Source: Croceibacterium_B sp963811255 (GTDB taxonomy: Bacteria > Pseudomonadota > Alphaproteobacteria > Sphingomonadales > Sphingomonadaceae). From it: a DNA stretch of 64,000 nt. The position numbers and the translations under genes were made by a program. Location: the NCBI GenBank assembly GCA_963811255.1, contig CAWEQI010000003.1, positions 124,001 to 188,000 of the forward strand. Reading direction: 5' to 3'. Positions 52,268 through 60,765 of the stretch are shown piece after piece (position 1 is the stretch's first letter; each line of letters starts with the position of its first letter). The notes under the pieces were generated by a model. The model did no database searches. It had not been told where the DNA came from and saw nothing but the letters and a program-made list of their open reading frames with translations.

Positions 52268-53031
52268 CGATCCGCCTGGCCCGCTGCGTGCTCGCCCTTG
52301 CCGCCCTCGCGGCGCTGACCGGTGCGCGCAACCCCATCCTGGTGCCGGAAGTCTCGCAGCACGAAGTGCAGGTGCGCCAAGGCTTCGTCGGCACGCAATT
52401 GCTGCTGTTCGGGGCGATCCTCGAGCCCAACGGCCAGCGCGCCGGACGGGACTACGACATCGTCGTCGTGCTCAAGGGACCAACCGAGCAGATCCGCCTG
52501 CGCGAAAAGCAGAAGATCTTCGGAATCTGGATCAATCATGCGAGCACGGCCTTCCGCTCGGCCCCGTCGTTTTTTGCGGTCGCCAGCTCGCGGCCTATCG
52601 ACCAGATTGTCGATCCCCGCACGGCCGCCATCTACGAGCTGGGGCTCGATTACCTGCAGCTCTCCCCCACCGGCTCGATCGAGCCGGCGAAACAGGCGCA
52701 CTTCACCCAGGGGCTCGTCGCCATGCGCGAGCGCCAGGGGCTCTATAAGGAGGATCCCCACGGCGTCACCATCAGCGGGCAGGTGCTTTACCAAGCGCGC
52801 ATCAGGCTGCCGTCGAACGTGCAGACCGGGCGCTACACCGCCGAGACCTTTGCCGTCACCCACGGCCGGGTGATCGCCTCCGCCACCGCCGACATCGAGG
52901 TTCGCAAGCAGGGTTTCGAGCGGCTGGTGGCCGACTACGCCGACCAGGATTCGTTCTTTTACGGGCTTTTCGCCGTGGTCCTGTCGCTGACCATGGGCTG
53001 GCTCGCCCACCGCATCTTCGCGTTCATCTAG
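52264..53031 (+). CDS. TIGR02186 family protein
   Basis: A 255-aa protein with a signal peptide (IRLARCVLALAALAALTGA), a periplasmic domain (HEVQVRQGFVGTQLLLFGAI, GRDYDIVVVLKGP) and one C-terminal helix (GLFAVVLSLTMGWLAHRIF). It is the conserved alphaproteobacterial companion of TauE/SafE-type transporters (TIGR02186); function unknown. GTG start overlaps the upstream stop by 4 bp. Confidence 0.9.
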   Translation: MTIRLARCVLALAALAALTGARNPILVPEVSQHEVQVRQGFVGTQLLLFGAILEPNGQRAGRDYDIVVVLKGPTEQIRLREKQKIFGIWINHASTAFRSAPSFFAVASSRPIDQIVDPRTAAIYELGLDYLQLSPTGSIEPAKQAHFTQGLVAMRERQGLYKEDPHGVTISGQVLYQARIRLPSNVQTGRYTAETFAVTHGRVIASATADIEVRKQGFERLVADYADQDSFFYGLFAVVLSLTMGWLAHRIFAFI

Positions 53032-53097
53032 TTGACCCGATTTTAACCTCGTCGGGGTTAGCTGCGGCCCACGGAAATCGGAGGGAAACGCACGATC

Positions 53098-54795
53098 ATG
53101 AACGACATGCCGCGGCAGCAATTTCAGACTTTCGATCCCGCCGCCGAGCCGGGCGCGAAACCTGCGCCGCATGCGAAGGCCGCGGATTCGTCGGACAACG
53201 CGATGCAGCCGATCGGCGTCGTGCTCGAAATCGCCGGCTCGGGCTCCATGATCGCGCTCGACCTGCAGCGGCTGACCGAATGCTCGAAAGACGCCGACCC
53301 CTCGGTCGCGCTTGCGGGGCAGGTCGGCAGCCAGGTCAAGATCAAGACCAACGACGGGTGGCTGCTCGCTAGCGTGCGCAACCAGAAGCAGGACCGCCGT
53401 TCCGACGGCATCCTGGCCAACATCGACTTCATGGGCGAGGGCGCGGAGGAGAAGCTTACCGGACGGATCCACAGCTTCCGCCGCGGCGTCACCCGCTATC
53501 CGATTCCCGGGGCGATGGTGTTCCCGGCGACCACCGGCGATCTCAGGCAGATCTACGCCTCCGACGGGCGCAGCGCGATCCAGGTCGGCACGGTCTATCC
53601 GACGAGCGACATCCGCGCCGGGCTCTACGTCGACGCGATGCTCGGCAAGCACTTCGCCCTGCTCGGCTCGACCGGCACCGGCAAGTCGACCAGCGCCGCG
53701 CTGATCCTCCACCGGATCTGCGAGAGCGCGCCGCAGGGGCACATCGTGATGATCGATCCGCACGGTGAGTACGCCGCGGCGTTCAAGAATTCCGGGATGA
53801 TCTTCGACGTTTCCAACCTGCATATGCCGTACTGGCTGATGAACTTCGAGGAGCACTGCGAGGTGTTCCTGACCTCGTCGGGCAACGATCGGCAGGAGGA
53901 CGCCGATATCCTCGCCAAGTGCCTGCTCAAGGCGCGGAGCAAGAACCGCCTGGCCGAGCAGATTGGCAAGATCACCGTCGACTCGCCGATCCCTTACCTG
54001 CTGTCGGACCTGACCAACCTGATCAATGACGAAATGGGCAAGCTCGACAAGGCGTCGAGCTCGGCCCCGTTCATGCGCCTCAAGACCAAGATCGACGAGC
54101 TGAAGATCGATCCGCGCTATCAGTTCATGTTCTCGGGCATGCTGGTCGGCGACACGATGGCCGAGTTCATCGCCAAGATTTTCCGCATGCCGAGCTCCGG
54201 CAAGCCGATCTCGATCGTCGACGTTTCGGGCGTGCCGTCGGACATCACCAGCACGGTGGTCGCGGTGCTGAGCCGGCTGGTGTTCGACTTCGCCATCTGG
54301 GGCCGCGAAGAAAAGATGAGCCCGATCCTGCTGGTGTGCGAGGAAGCCCACCGCTACGTGCCGAACGAGAAGAACGCCGACGGCAGCTCGGTCGGACGCA
54401 TCCTCAGCCGCATCGCCAAGGAAGGGCGCAAGTACGGCATTTCGCTCGGCCTGATCACACAAAGGCCGTCGGACCTTGCCGAAGGCGTGCTCAGCCAGTG
54501 CGGCACGATCATCTCGATGCGGCTCAACAACGATCGCGACCAGGCGTTCGTCAAGGCGGCGATGCCCGAAGGCGCGCGGGGATTCCTCGATTCGATTCCC
54601 GCGCTGCGCAACCGCGAGTGCATCATCTGCGGCGAGGGCGTGGCGATCCCCATCCGCGTGTCATTCGACAACCTCGAGGAAATGAAGCGGCCCGCCTCGG
54701 AAGACCCCAGCTTCACGGAACTGTGGCGCCAATCCGGCGGCGAAGACGAAGCCGTCGTCCGCACCGTCCAGCGCTGGCGTTCGCAAGGCAAGTAG
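53098..54795 (+). CDS. HerA-like ATPase (DUF87 domain)
   Basis: A 565-aa P-loop ATPase of the HerA/FtsK superfamily. A beta-barrel-like N-terminal domain precedes Walker A LLGSTGTGKSTSAALIL at about residue 183, MIDPHGEYAAAF, Walker B ILLVCEEAHRYVPNEKN, and the arginine-finger/sensor region ISLGLITQRPSDLAEG. Bacterial DUF87 proteins are DNA-translocating ATPases of uncertain role; no NurA nuclease gene is adjacent. Sits 66 bp after the TIGR02186 gene on the same strand. Confidence 0.92.
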   Translation: MNDMPRQQFQTFDPAAEPGAKPAPHAKAADSSDNAMQPIGVVLEIAGSGSMIALDLQRLTECSKDADPSVALAGQVGSQVKIKTNDGWLLASVRNQKQDRRSDGILANIDFMGEGAEEKLTGRIHSFRRGVTRYPIPGAMVFPATTGDLRQIYASDGRSAIQVGTVYPTSDIRAGLYVDAMLGKHFALLGSTGTGKSTSAALILHRICESAPQGHIVMIDPHGEYAAAFKNSGMIFDVSNLHMPYWLMNFEEHCEVFLTSSGNDRQEDADILAKCLLKARSKNRLAEQIGKITVDSPIPYLLSDLTNLINDEMGKLDKASSSAPFMRLKTKIDELKIDPRYQFMFSGMLVGDTMAEFIAKIFRMPSSGKPISIVDVSGVPSDITSTVVAVLSRLVFDFAIWGREEKMSPILLVCEEAHRYVPNEKNADGSSVGRILSRIAKEGRKYGISLGLITQRPSDLAEGVLSQCGTIISMRLNNDRDQAFVKAAMPEGARGFLDSIPALRNRECIICGEGVAIPIRVSFDNLEEMKRPASEDPSFTELWRQSGGEDEAVVRTVQRWRSQGK

Positions 54796-54883
54796 GCGCT
54801 CTCCTGGTTAATTTCGCGGAAGCGGCGGATTAACCGCTATTTCGGGATTTTCCCTTACCCGAAAGGCAAGGGAGAACAGGGGC

Positions 54884-55291
54884 ATGGGTCAGATCGAACA
54901 GCGGTCGGCGCGCAGGTTTCCAACCAATCTGGAAGCCGATTGCCGGATGGCCGGCGAGACCTGGTCGGGGCAGTTGCGGAACATTTCGACGAGCGGATGC
55001 ATGCTGGCCTGTCCCGACGGGGGCCTGCCCTCCGGCTGGATGATGCGGCTGCGGATCCGAAGCCTGCCGGCGATCGACGCGGAAATCATCTGGCACCACC
55101 GCGGCCACGCCGGGCTGCGCTTCCTCAAGCCGCTGGAGCCGACCGCGATGGAGCATCTCGGCTTCCACTTGCCGGAGACGCGGCAGCCCGGCTCCCTGCG
55201 GGCGGAGCTGGTCAAGCGCGCGCCGCCCGAAGAGGGGTTGCCCGTCGGCACGCCGGCCGCGGTTCGCGGTGCGCCCCAGCCCGTTTCCTAG
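54884..55291 (+). CDS. PilZ domain protein
   Basis: A 135-aa cytoplasmic protein carrying an apparently complete PilZ signature for c-di-GMP: the R-x-x-x-R motif in QRSARRFPTN at the start and D/N-x-S-x-x-G as NISTSGC. The rest (IIWHHRGHAGLRFLKPLE) is the usual barrel end. Likely a c-di-GMP effector; possible targets in the window include the upstream NfrB-like synthase, but this is inference. Stop overlaps the convergent MATE gene. Confidence 0.92.
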   Translation: MGQIEQRSARRFPTNLEADCRMAGETWSGQLRNISTSGCMLACPDGGLPSGWMMRLRIRSLPAIDAEIIWHHRGHAGLRFLKPLEPTAMEHLGFHLPETRQPGSLRAELVKRAPPEEGLPVGTPAAVRGAPQPVS

Positions 55292-56751
55292 ACGTTCGGC
55301 GCGTAGCGTCCGGCGGGTTCGCCGTCGGTCTGCGACTGCTCGCGCGCTTCCTCGCTGGTTTCGGCGATCGCGTGCTTGCGCCAGCCGGAGTAGTGGTAGA
55401 ACCACCAGGCGAGCACCAGGCTGGCGCTCGCCGCGATCGGGAACGACCACCAGATCGCGTCGGACCCCAGGCGGCCGTAGGTGAGAAAGTAGAAGCCGAG
55501 CCGCACCGGGTAGAGCGTGAAGGCGATGATCCCCAGCGGTATCCACACCGCGCCGCCGGCGCGCATGGTCGCCGAATAGACCATCGTCACCCCGAACAGG
55601 ATGAAGTTCCAGCTGGCGATCAGCTGGATGTGCCGGCCGATCGGCACCGCCGGGCTGTCGGGGCCGAGGAACAGGCCGAGCGCCTGGCGGTCGAAGACCA
55701 GCAGGATCGCGGTGAGCACGCCGGTCATCGCGAAGTTGATCAGCACCCCGGCGCGGGCGACGTGGTCGAGCTGGTGCCATTTCCGGGCGCCGATGTACTG
55801 CGCGGCCATCGCGCTGACCGCCCCGCCGATCGCCATCGCCGGCATCTGGATATAGGTGAACAGCTGCATCGCCGCGCCGTAAGCGGCGGTCATCAGCACG
55901 CCCTCGCGGTTGACCAGGCCGACGATGATGATGCCCGCCGCGCTCATCACCAGCATCTGCGCGCCCATCGGGATGCCCTTGAGGACGATGAAGTTCAGTT
56001 CGTCCTTGCGCGGCCGGAGATAGCTGAGCTCGGCCCCGCGCAGCCGCAGCGGCAGATCCTTGGCGTAGACGTAGGCGACCATGCCGGCGAACGAAATCAG
56101 GCTGGCGCAGACCGTCGACAGCGCCGAGCCGGCGATGCCGAGCTTGGGGAAGGGGCCGAAGCCGCTGATCAGCATCGGGTTGAAGATCGCGTCGATGCCG
56201 ACCGTCACTCCCATGAAGATCAGCGGCGTGCGCGGATCGCCGGTCCCGCGCAATCCCATCGACAGGATCAGCGAGACCACCAGGAATGGTACCGCGACGA
56301 ACATCAGCCTGAGATAACTCAGCGCAAGGGCGTAAGCGCCGCCGGGCGTGTCGAGCACGTCGAGCAGGTACGGGGCGCCGATCCAGCCGATCAGGGCGAC
56401 CGCGATCATGATGATGCCAGTAAAGCCGACCGCGCTGCCGAACGTCCTGCGCGCGCCGTCGAGATCGTGGGCGCCGAAGCGGTGGCCGATCTTGACCGTC
56501 CCGGCCATGCCGAAGCCGAACCCGGCGCTGAGCAACAGGAACATGATGATGTTGGCGTTGGCGGTGGCGGCGAGCGCATCCTCGCCGATCAGTCGGCCGA
56601 CCCAGATCGAATTGACCGTGCTCGACATCGACTGCAGCGCATTGGTCAGCAGCGCGGGCACGCTGAACAACACCAGGGTGCGGAAGATCGGCCCTTCGGT
56701 GAGGTCGCCGCGCCTCCGCGGCCTCGCAGCAGGTGTCGCCGGCGCTTCCAT
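55288..56751 (-). CDS. MATE family efflux transporter
   Basis: A 487-aa transporter with twelve helices in two repeats (LVLFSVPALLTNALQSMSS, VNSIWVGRLIGEDALAA in the first; GTGDPRTPL, GGAVSAMAAQYIGA in the second). It exports cationic compounds or drugs using sodium or protons. Its ATG shares a base with the queE stop (TGATG), so the two are translationally linked. Confidence 0.93.
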   Translation of the reverse strand: MEAPATPAARPRRRGDLTEGPIFRTLVLFSVPALLTNALQSMSSTVNSIWVGRLIGEDALAATANANIIMFLLLSAGFGFGMAGTVKIGHRFGAHDLDGARRTFGSAVGFTGIIMIAVALIGWIGAPYLLDVLDTPGGAYALALSYLRLMFVAVPFLVVSLILSMGLRGTGDPRTPLIFMGVTVGIDAIFNPMLISGFGPFPKLGIAGSALSTVCASLISFAGMVAYVYAKDLPLRLRGAELSYLRPRKDELNFIVLKGIPMGAQMLVMSAAGIIIVGLVNREGVLMTAAYGAAMQLFTYIQMPAMAIGGAVSAMAAQYIGARKWHQLDHVARAGVLINFAMTGVLTAILLVFDRQALGLFLGPDSPAVPIGRHIQLIASWNFILFGVTMVYSATMRAGGAVWIPLGIIAFTLYPVRLGFYFLTYGRLGSDAIWWSFPIAASASLVLAWWFYHYSGWRKHAIAETSEEAREQSQTDGEPAGRYAPNV

Positions 56752-57488
56752 CAGGTTCCTCTCACATCCCCGAACAGTTCGATGTGCAACCTTTTGGACA
56801 AAGTCAAACGGTACTCAAGGCAAAGCTGTGAAAGCCAGCTTTCGCGGCCGTGGAGGGTGGCGCTGTCGGTCCCCTCGGCCATCAACCAGATGCGCTCAGC
56901 GGGGATGGCGTAGCGTTCGGCGAGGGCGAGGACTTCGCCGACATCGGCGGGTTCGGCGACGACGAACTTGAAAGTCGCCTTCGGGTTTCCGGCCCATTGG
57001 GCAAGCCGTTCGGGCATGAGTGCCAGGTCCGCCGGGTTGCCCGAGTGGGCGAGCTTGGGGCTGACGTTGTACTGGCGAACCCGCGCATCGAGCGCGGGTG
57101 GCGGGGCGACCGTGCCGTTGGTTTCGATCTCCACCGCGATGCTGTCAGGGAGCAGCGCCAGCATGCGGGCGAGGGCGGACGCCTGTAGCAGCGGCTCGCC
57201 GCCGGTGACGACCAGACGCGGCTGGGCGAGGGCGGCGATCCGCCGGGCGGTGTCCGCCTCGCTCAGCGTGATCTGGTTGGCTTTGCGCTCGAACGTCTCG
57301 GCGGAGCGGTGCGGGCGTTCGTCGCCCGTGAAGCGCCAGGTGTAAGCGGTGTCGCACCACACGCAGGCGAGGTTGCAGCGCGAGAGGCGCACGAACGCGG
57401 ACGGCTTGCCTTGCGACGGCCCTTCGCCCTGCAGGGAAGCGAAAATCTCCGCGTCGCCCGAGTTGTCGGTGGCGAGAACCAAGCTCAT
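56751..57488 (-). CDS. queE: 7-carboxy-7-deazaguanine synthase
   Basis: A 245-aa radical-SAM enzyme of queuosine synthesis converting 6-carboxytetrahydropterin to 7-carboxy-7-deazaguanine. Substrate motif FASLQGEGPSQGK at about 18-30, the cluster C-x3-C-x2-C in SRCNLACVWCDTAYTW, and VTGGEPLLQ follow. The ATG at 57488 (MSLVLATDN) is the natural start. Followed by the MATE gene with a one-base overlap. Confidence 0.95.
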   Translation of the reverse strand: MSLVLATDNSGDAEIFASLQGEGPSQGKPSAFVRLSRCNLACVWCDTAYTWRFTGDERPHRSAETFERKANQITLSEADTARRIAALAQPRLVVTGGEPLLQASALARMLALLPDSIAVEIETNGTVAPPPALDARVRQYNVSPKLAHSGNPADLALMPERLAQWAGNPKATFKFVVAEPADVGEVLALAERYAIPAERIWLMAEGTDSATLHGRESWLSQLCLEYRLTLSKRLHIELFGDVRGT

Positions 57489-57503
57489 GCGGCCCTGCTC
57501 CAC

Positions 57504-57928
57504 CGAGGAAGATGGAACACCTGGAACACGGTCCTGGAGAAAAATTCCGGACCCTGCCGGAATCGCCGTTCGGCTGCGGCTGGAGAGGGGGTGAGAGCGC
57601 GTTCCATCGCCCCCGCTTGTCAGAAACCGCGCGAGTAGGAAAGTTCTTCGTTCGTTCGCCTCGCGGCCGGGGCGCCGCCACAGGGCAGCGCTTCACTCCT
57701 CTGCGAGCTTGGCTAGGCGGCAAGCTGCCAAGCTACGCTGTTCTCTCCCCTTCAAAGGCAGGGGAATCACATGTGAAGCCTCATTGGCTGCTTCCTGGTC
57801 CCCCTCCCGCAAGCGGGAGGGGAGAATGTGCGGCACCAGCCATATGCGATAGCCGCGCCTTCAAAGGGGAGAGGGCGGATTGAGCGTCGAACAGCCTAAC
57901 CCCCCTGCCCATGCCGGGGCGGAACTGG
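57504..57928. other. intergenic region with nested palindromic repeats
   Basis: No gene is recognised in these 425 bp between queE and valS. It contains one exact copy of the dispersed palindrome CCCCTCCCGC-AA-GCGGGAGGGG at 57801-57822, flanked by a longer imperfect inverted pair around CTCTCCCCTTCAAAGG (about 57743) and CCTTCAAAGGGGAGAG (about 57862), giving a composite stem that could end the valS transcript. Confidence 0.6.
57801..57822. repeat. REP-like palindrome copy
   Basis: Exact second copy of the 22-bp perfect palindrome seen at 19684-19705 (CCCCTCCCGC-AA-GCGGGAGGGG), intergenic, 107 bp beyond the valS stop. Confidence 0.9.
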
Positions 57929-60655
57929 CTAGCCCAGCCGCCTGAGCGCGGCCTCGAGGCGCTCGACCTCGGTGGCATGATGGGCGTGGTCGGCGCGGGC
58001 TTTGTCGACCGCCTCGGGCCTGGCGCGCTCGACGAACTTGGGGTTGGCGAGGCGGGCTTCGAGGGATTTGGCTTCCTTCTGGGCCCCTTCGAGCGCCTTC
58101 AGCAGCCGCGCCTTCTCGGCGTCGATGTCGATCACGCCTTCGAGCGGGATGACGAACAGGTCGTCGCCCGCGCTGACTTGCAACGCCGCGCCGTCGGGAG
58201 CCGGCTCGGTCCGGATGGACGAGAGGCGCGCCAGTCGTTCGAGCGAGGCGGCGCAGTTCGCGATCGCCGCCTTGCCCCGCGCCGACGGATTGGCAATGAA
58301 CGCCTCAAGCTTCGCACCCGGGGGCAGGCCCAGTTCGTTCTTGGCCGCACGGAGGTTGGAGGTGAGCTCGATCAGCCAATCGATCTCGGCCTTCGCCGCT
58401 GGATCGACCTTCGCTTCCGGCTCAGGCCACCGGGCCACGATCAGCTCGTACGGCCGCTCGCCTTTCGCGTGCCACAGCTCCTCGGTGACGAACGGCATGA
58501 ACGGGTGGAGCATGACCAGGATCTGGTCGAGCGTCCAGCCGGCCACCGCCTTGGTCTCGGCGTCGATCTGGCCTTTGATCAACTCAAGATACCAGTCGCA
58601 GAAGCGGTCCCAGACGAAGTGGTAGATGGCGTTGGCGGCGGCGTCGAAGCGCAGCTCGGCCATCGCCTTGTCGATCTCGGCGAGCGTTTCCACCACCTCG
58701 CCGACGATCCACTTGTTGACCGCCAGGGTGGCGGGCGGCGCGGCCGCCGTCTCGCTCGCGCCGATGCCGTTGGCTTGGCAGAAGCGCGTGGCGTTCCATA
58801 GCTTGGTGCCGAAGTTGCGGTAGCCCTCCACGCGGCTCTCATCCATCTTGATGTCGCGGCCCTGGCTTTCCATCGCCGCCATGAAGAACCGCAGGGCGTC
58901 GGCGCCGTATTTGTCGATCAGCCCGAGCGGATCGACCACGTTGCCCTTCGACTTGGACATCTTCTGCCCGTCGGGCGCGCGGACGAGGCCGTGGAGATAC
59001 AGCCGCCGCCACGGGACATCGTGCATGAAGTGCATGCCCTGCATCGCCATCCGCGCGTCCCAGAAGAACAGGATGTCGAAGCCGGAGATGAGCAGGTCGT
59101 TGGGGTAGTGGCGGGCGAGTAAATTCCCCTCCCGCTTGCGGGAGGGGTTTGGGGAGGGTGAGTCCATTTCAGACCCTCCCCCGGCCCCTCCCGCAGGCGG
59201 GAGGGGAGAGCCTTCCGGCCACCCCAGCGTGGCGAAGGGCCACAGGGCGCTGGAGAACCAGGTGTCGAGCACGTCGGGGTCGCGTTCGAGCTTGACCAAC
59301 GGGCCGTGCAGCGCCTCGGCGAGGCCGAGCGCTTCGTCCTCGGTTTCGGCGACGAATACGTTGCCGTCGGCGTCGTACCACGCCGGAATCCGGTGGCCCC
59401 ACCACAGCTGGCGGCTGACGCACCACGGCTGGATGTTCTCCATCCAGTTGAACCAGGTCTTCTCCCAACTCTTCGGGACGATCTCGATCCGCCCGTCGCG
59501 CACCGCCTGCATGGGTGGCCCGGCGAGTTCGGCCGCATCGACGTACCACTGGTCGGTCAGCCACGGTTCGATGACCACGCCGCTCCGGTCGCCGAACGGG
59601 GTCGGGATCACGCGGTCCTCGGTCGCCTCGAGCAGGCCGGCCTCGTCGAGCTCACGCACGATCCACGCCCGCGCCTCGAAGCGGTCGAGGCCGAGCACGG
59701 CGTCGGGGATCAGCCCGTCCGCAGTCTGGGCGACGCGGCCTTCGGCGTCGAGCATGTTGAGCATGTCCGCGGGCTTGATGGCGGCTCTCTTGCCCACTTC
59801 GAAGTCGTTGAAGTCGTGCCCCGGAGTAATCTTGACCGCACCCGAGCCGAGCTCGGGATCGGCGTGCTCGTCGGCGATGATCGGCACTTCGCGCCCGGTG
59901 ATCGGCAAGCGGACCCTGGCCCCGCTCGCCACCAGCGCGGCGTAGCGCTCGTCCGACGGATGGACCGCCACGGCCATGTCGGCGAGCATCGTTTCCGGCC
60001 GGGTGGTGGCGACCGAGATATGGCCCGAGCCTTCCGCTAAAGGATACTTGAGATGCCAGAACTGCCCTTGGACGTCGCGGGTTTCCACCTCGAGGTCGCT
60101 GATCGCGGTCCTGAGCTTGGGATCCCAGTTGACCAGCCGCTTGTCGCGGTAGATCAGCCCTTCGTTGTAGAGATCGACGAACACCTTCACCACCGCGCGG
60201 GTGAAGTGCGGGTCCATGGTGAACTGCTCGCGAGACCAGTCCATCGAGCAGCCGAGGCGACGTAGCTGGCGGGTGATGGTGCCGCCGCTTTCGGCCTTCC
60301 ACTGCCAGACTTTCTCGACGAAGGCCTCGCGCGAGTAGTTGGTGCGCTTGTCCTGGTTCTTCTCCAGCTCGCGCTCGACCACCATCTGGGTGGCGATGCC
60401 GGCGTGGTCGGTGCCGACCACCCACAACGCATCCTTGCCGCGCAGCCGCTCGTAGCGGATCACCACGTCCTGCAAGGTGTTGTCGAGCGCATGGCCGATG
60501 TGCAGCGAGCCGGTGATGTTGGGCGGCGGGTTGACCAGCGTGAACGGTTCGCAGTCCTCCCGCTCGGGGCGGAACAGCCCGTTCGCCTCCCAGTGGCGGT
60601 ACCATTTCGCCTCGATCGCGGCGGGGTCGAAAGTCTTGTCCAGCTGGCTCGTCAT
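57929..60655 (-). CDS. valS: valyl-tRNA synthetase with an in-frame repeat-encoded insertion
   Basis: A 908-aa class I synthetase charging tRNA-Val. HIGH motif in PPNITGSLHIGHAL, the editing domain, KMSKS in GQKMSKSKGN and the C-terminal coiled-coil arm (LLKALEGAQKEAKSLEARL) are complete. Between ATLGWPEG and LLARHYPNDLLISGFDILFFW, where homologues have only a few residues, about 28 residues rich in Pro, Gly and Ser (PLPPAGGAGGGSEM, PSPNPSRKREGN) are inserted; they are the translation of a REP-like palindrome doublet (59126-59206). The frame stays open, so the enzyme is presumably active. The ATG at 60655 gives the normal MTSQLDKTFDPAAIEAKWY start. Confidence 0.95.
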   Translation of the reverse strand: MTSQLDKTFDPAAIEAKWYRHWEANGLFRPEREDCEPFTLVNPPPNITGSLHIGHALDNTLQDVVIRYERLRGKDALWVVGTDHAGIATQMVVERELEKNQDKRTNYSREAFVEKVWQWKAESGGTITRQLRRLGCSMDWSREQFTMDPHFTRAVVKVFVDLYNEGLIYRDKRLVNWDPKLRTAISDLEVETRDVQGQFWHLKYPLAEGSGHISVATTRPETMLADMAVAVHPSDERYAALVASGARVRLPITGREVPIIADEHADPELGSGAVKITPGHDFNDFEVGKRAAIKPADMLNMLDAEGRVAQTADGLIPDAVLGLDRFEARAWIVRELDEAGLLEATEDRVIPTPFGDRSGVVIEPWLTDQWYVDAAELAGPPMQAVRDGRIEIVPKSWEKTWFNWMENIQPWCVSRQLWWGHRIPAWYDADGNVFVAETEDEALGLAEALHGPLVKLERDPDVLDTWFSSALWPFATLGWPEGSPLPPAGGAGGGSEMDSPSPNPSRKREGNLLARHYPNDLLISGFDILFFWDARMAMQGMHFMHDVPWRRLYLHGLVRAPDGQKMSKSKGNVVDPLGLIDKYGADALRFFMAAMESQGRDIKMDESRVEGYRNFGTKLWNATRFCQANGIGASETAAAPPATLAVNKWIVGEVVETLAEIDKAMAELRFDAAANAIYHFVWDRFCDWYLELIKGQIDAETKAVAGWTLDQILVMLHPFMPFVTEELWHAKGERPYELIVARWPEPEAKVDPAAKAEIDWLIELTSNLRAAKNELGLPPGAKLEAFIANPSARGKAAIANCAASLERLARLSSIRTEPAPDGAALQVSAGDDLFVIPLEGVIDIDAEKARLLKALEGAQKEAKSLEARLANPKFVERARPEAVDKARADHAHHATEVERLEAALRRLG
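59126..59206. repeat. REP-like palindrome doublet inside valS
   Basis: Two palindromes, CCCCTCCCGC-TT-GCGGGAGGGG (59126-59147) and CCCCTCCCGC-AG-GCGGGAGGGG (59185-59206), flank an inner inverted pair GGGGAGGGT (59151-59159) / ACCCTCCCC (59173-59181). The ends match the intergenic copies at 19684 and 57801. The whole 81 bp, plus a few flanking bases, is translated in the valS frame without a stop and accounts for the extra protein segment. Confidence 0.92.
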
Positions 60656-60765
60656 ACGCGCCCGGGCCTTTGCCAGCGGCGGCAAGGGGGTGCAAGCCGC
60701 GCGTGCTGCGCGCGCGAACGGTCCGCCTTGCCGTCGCCCGAATTTGCCAGCATAGCTGGCGGCCT

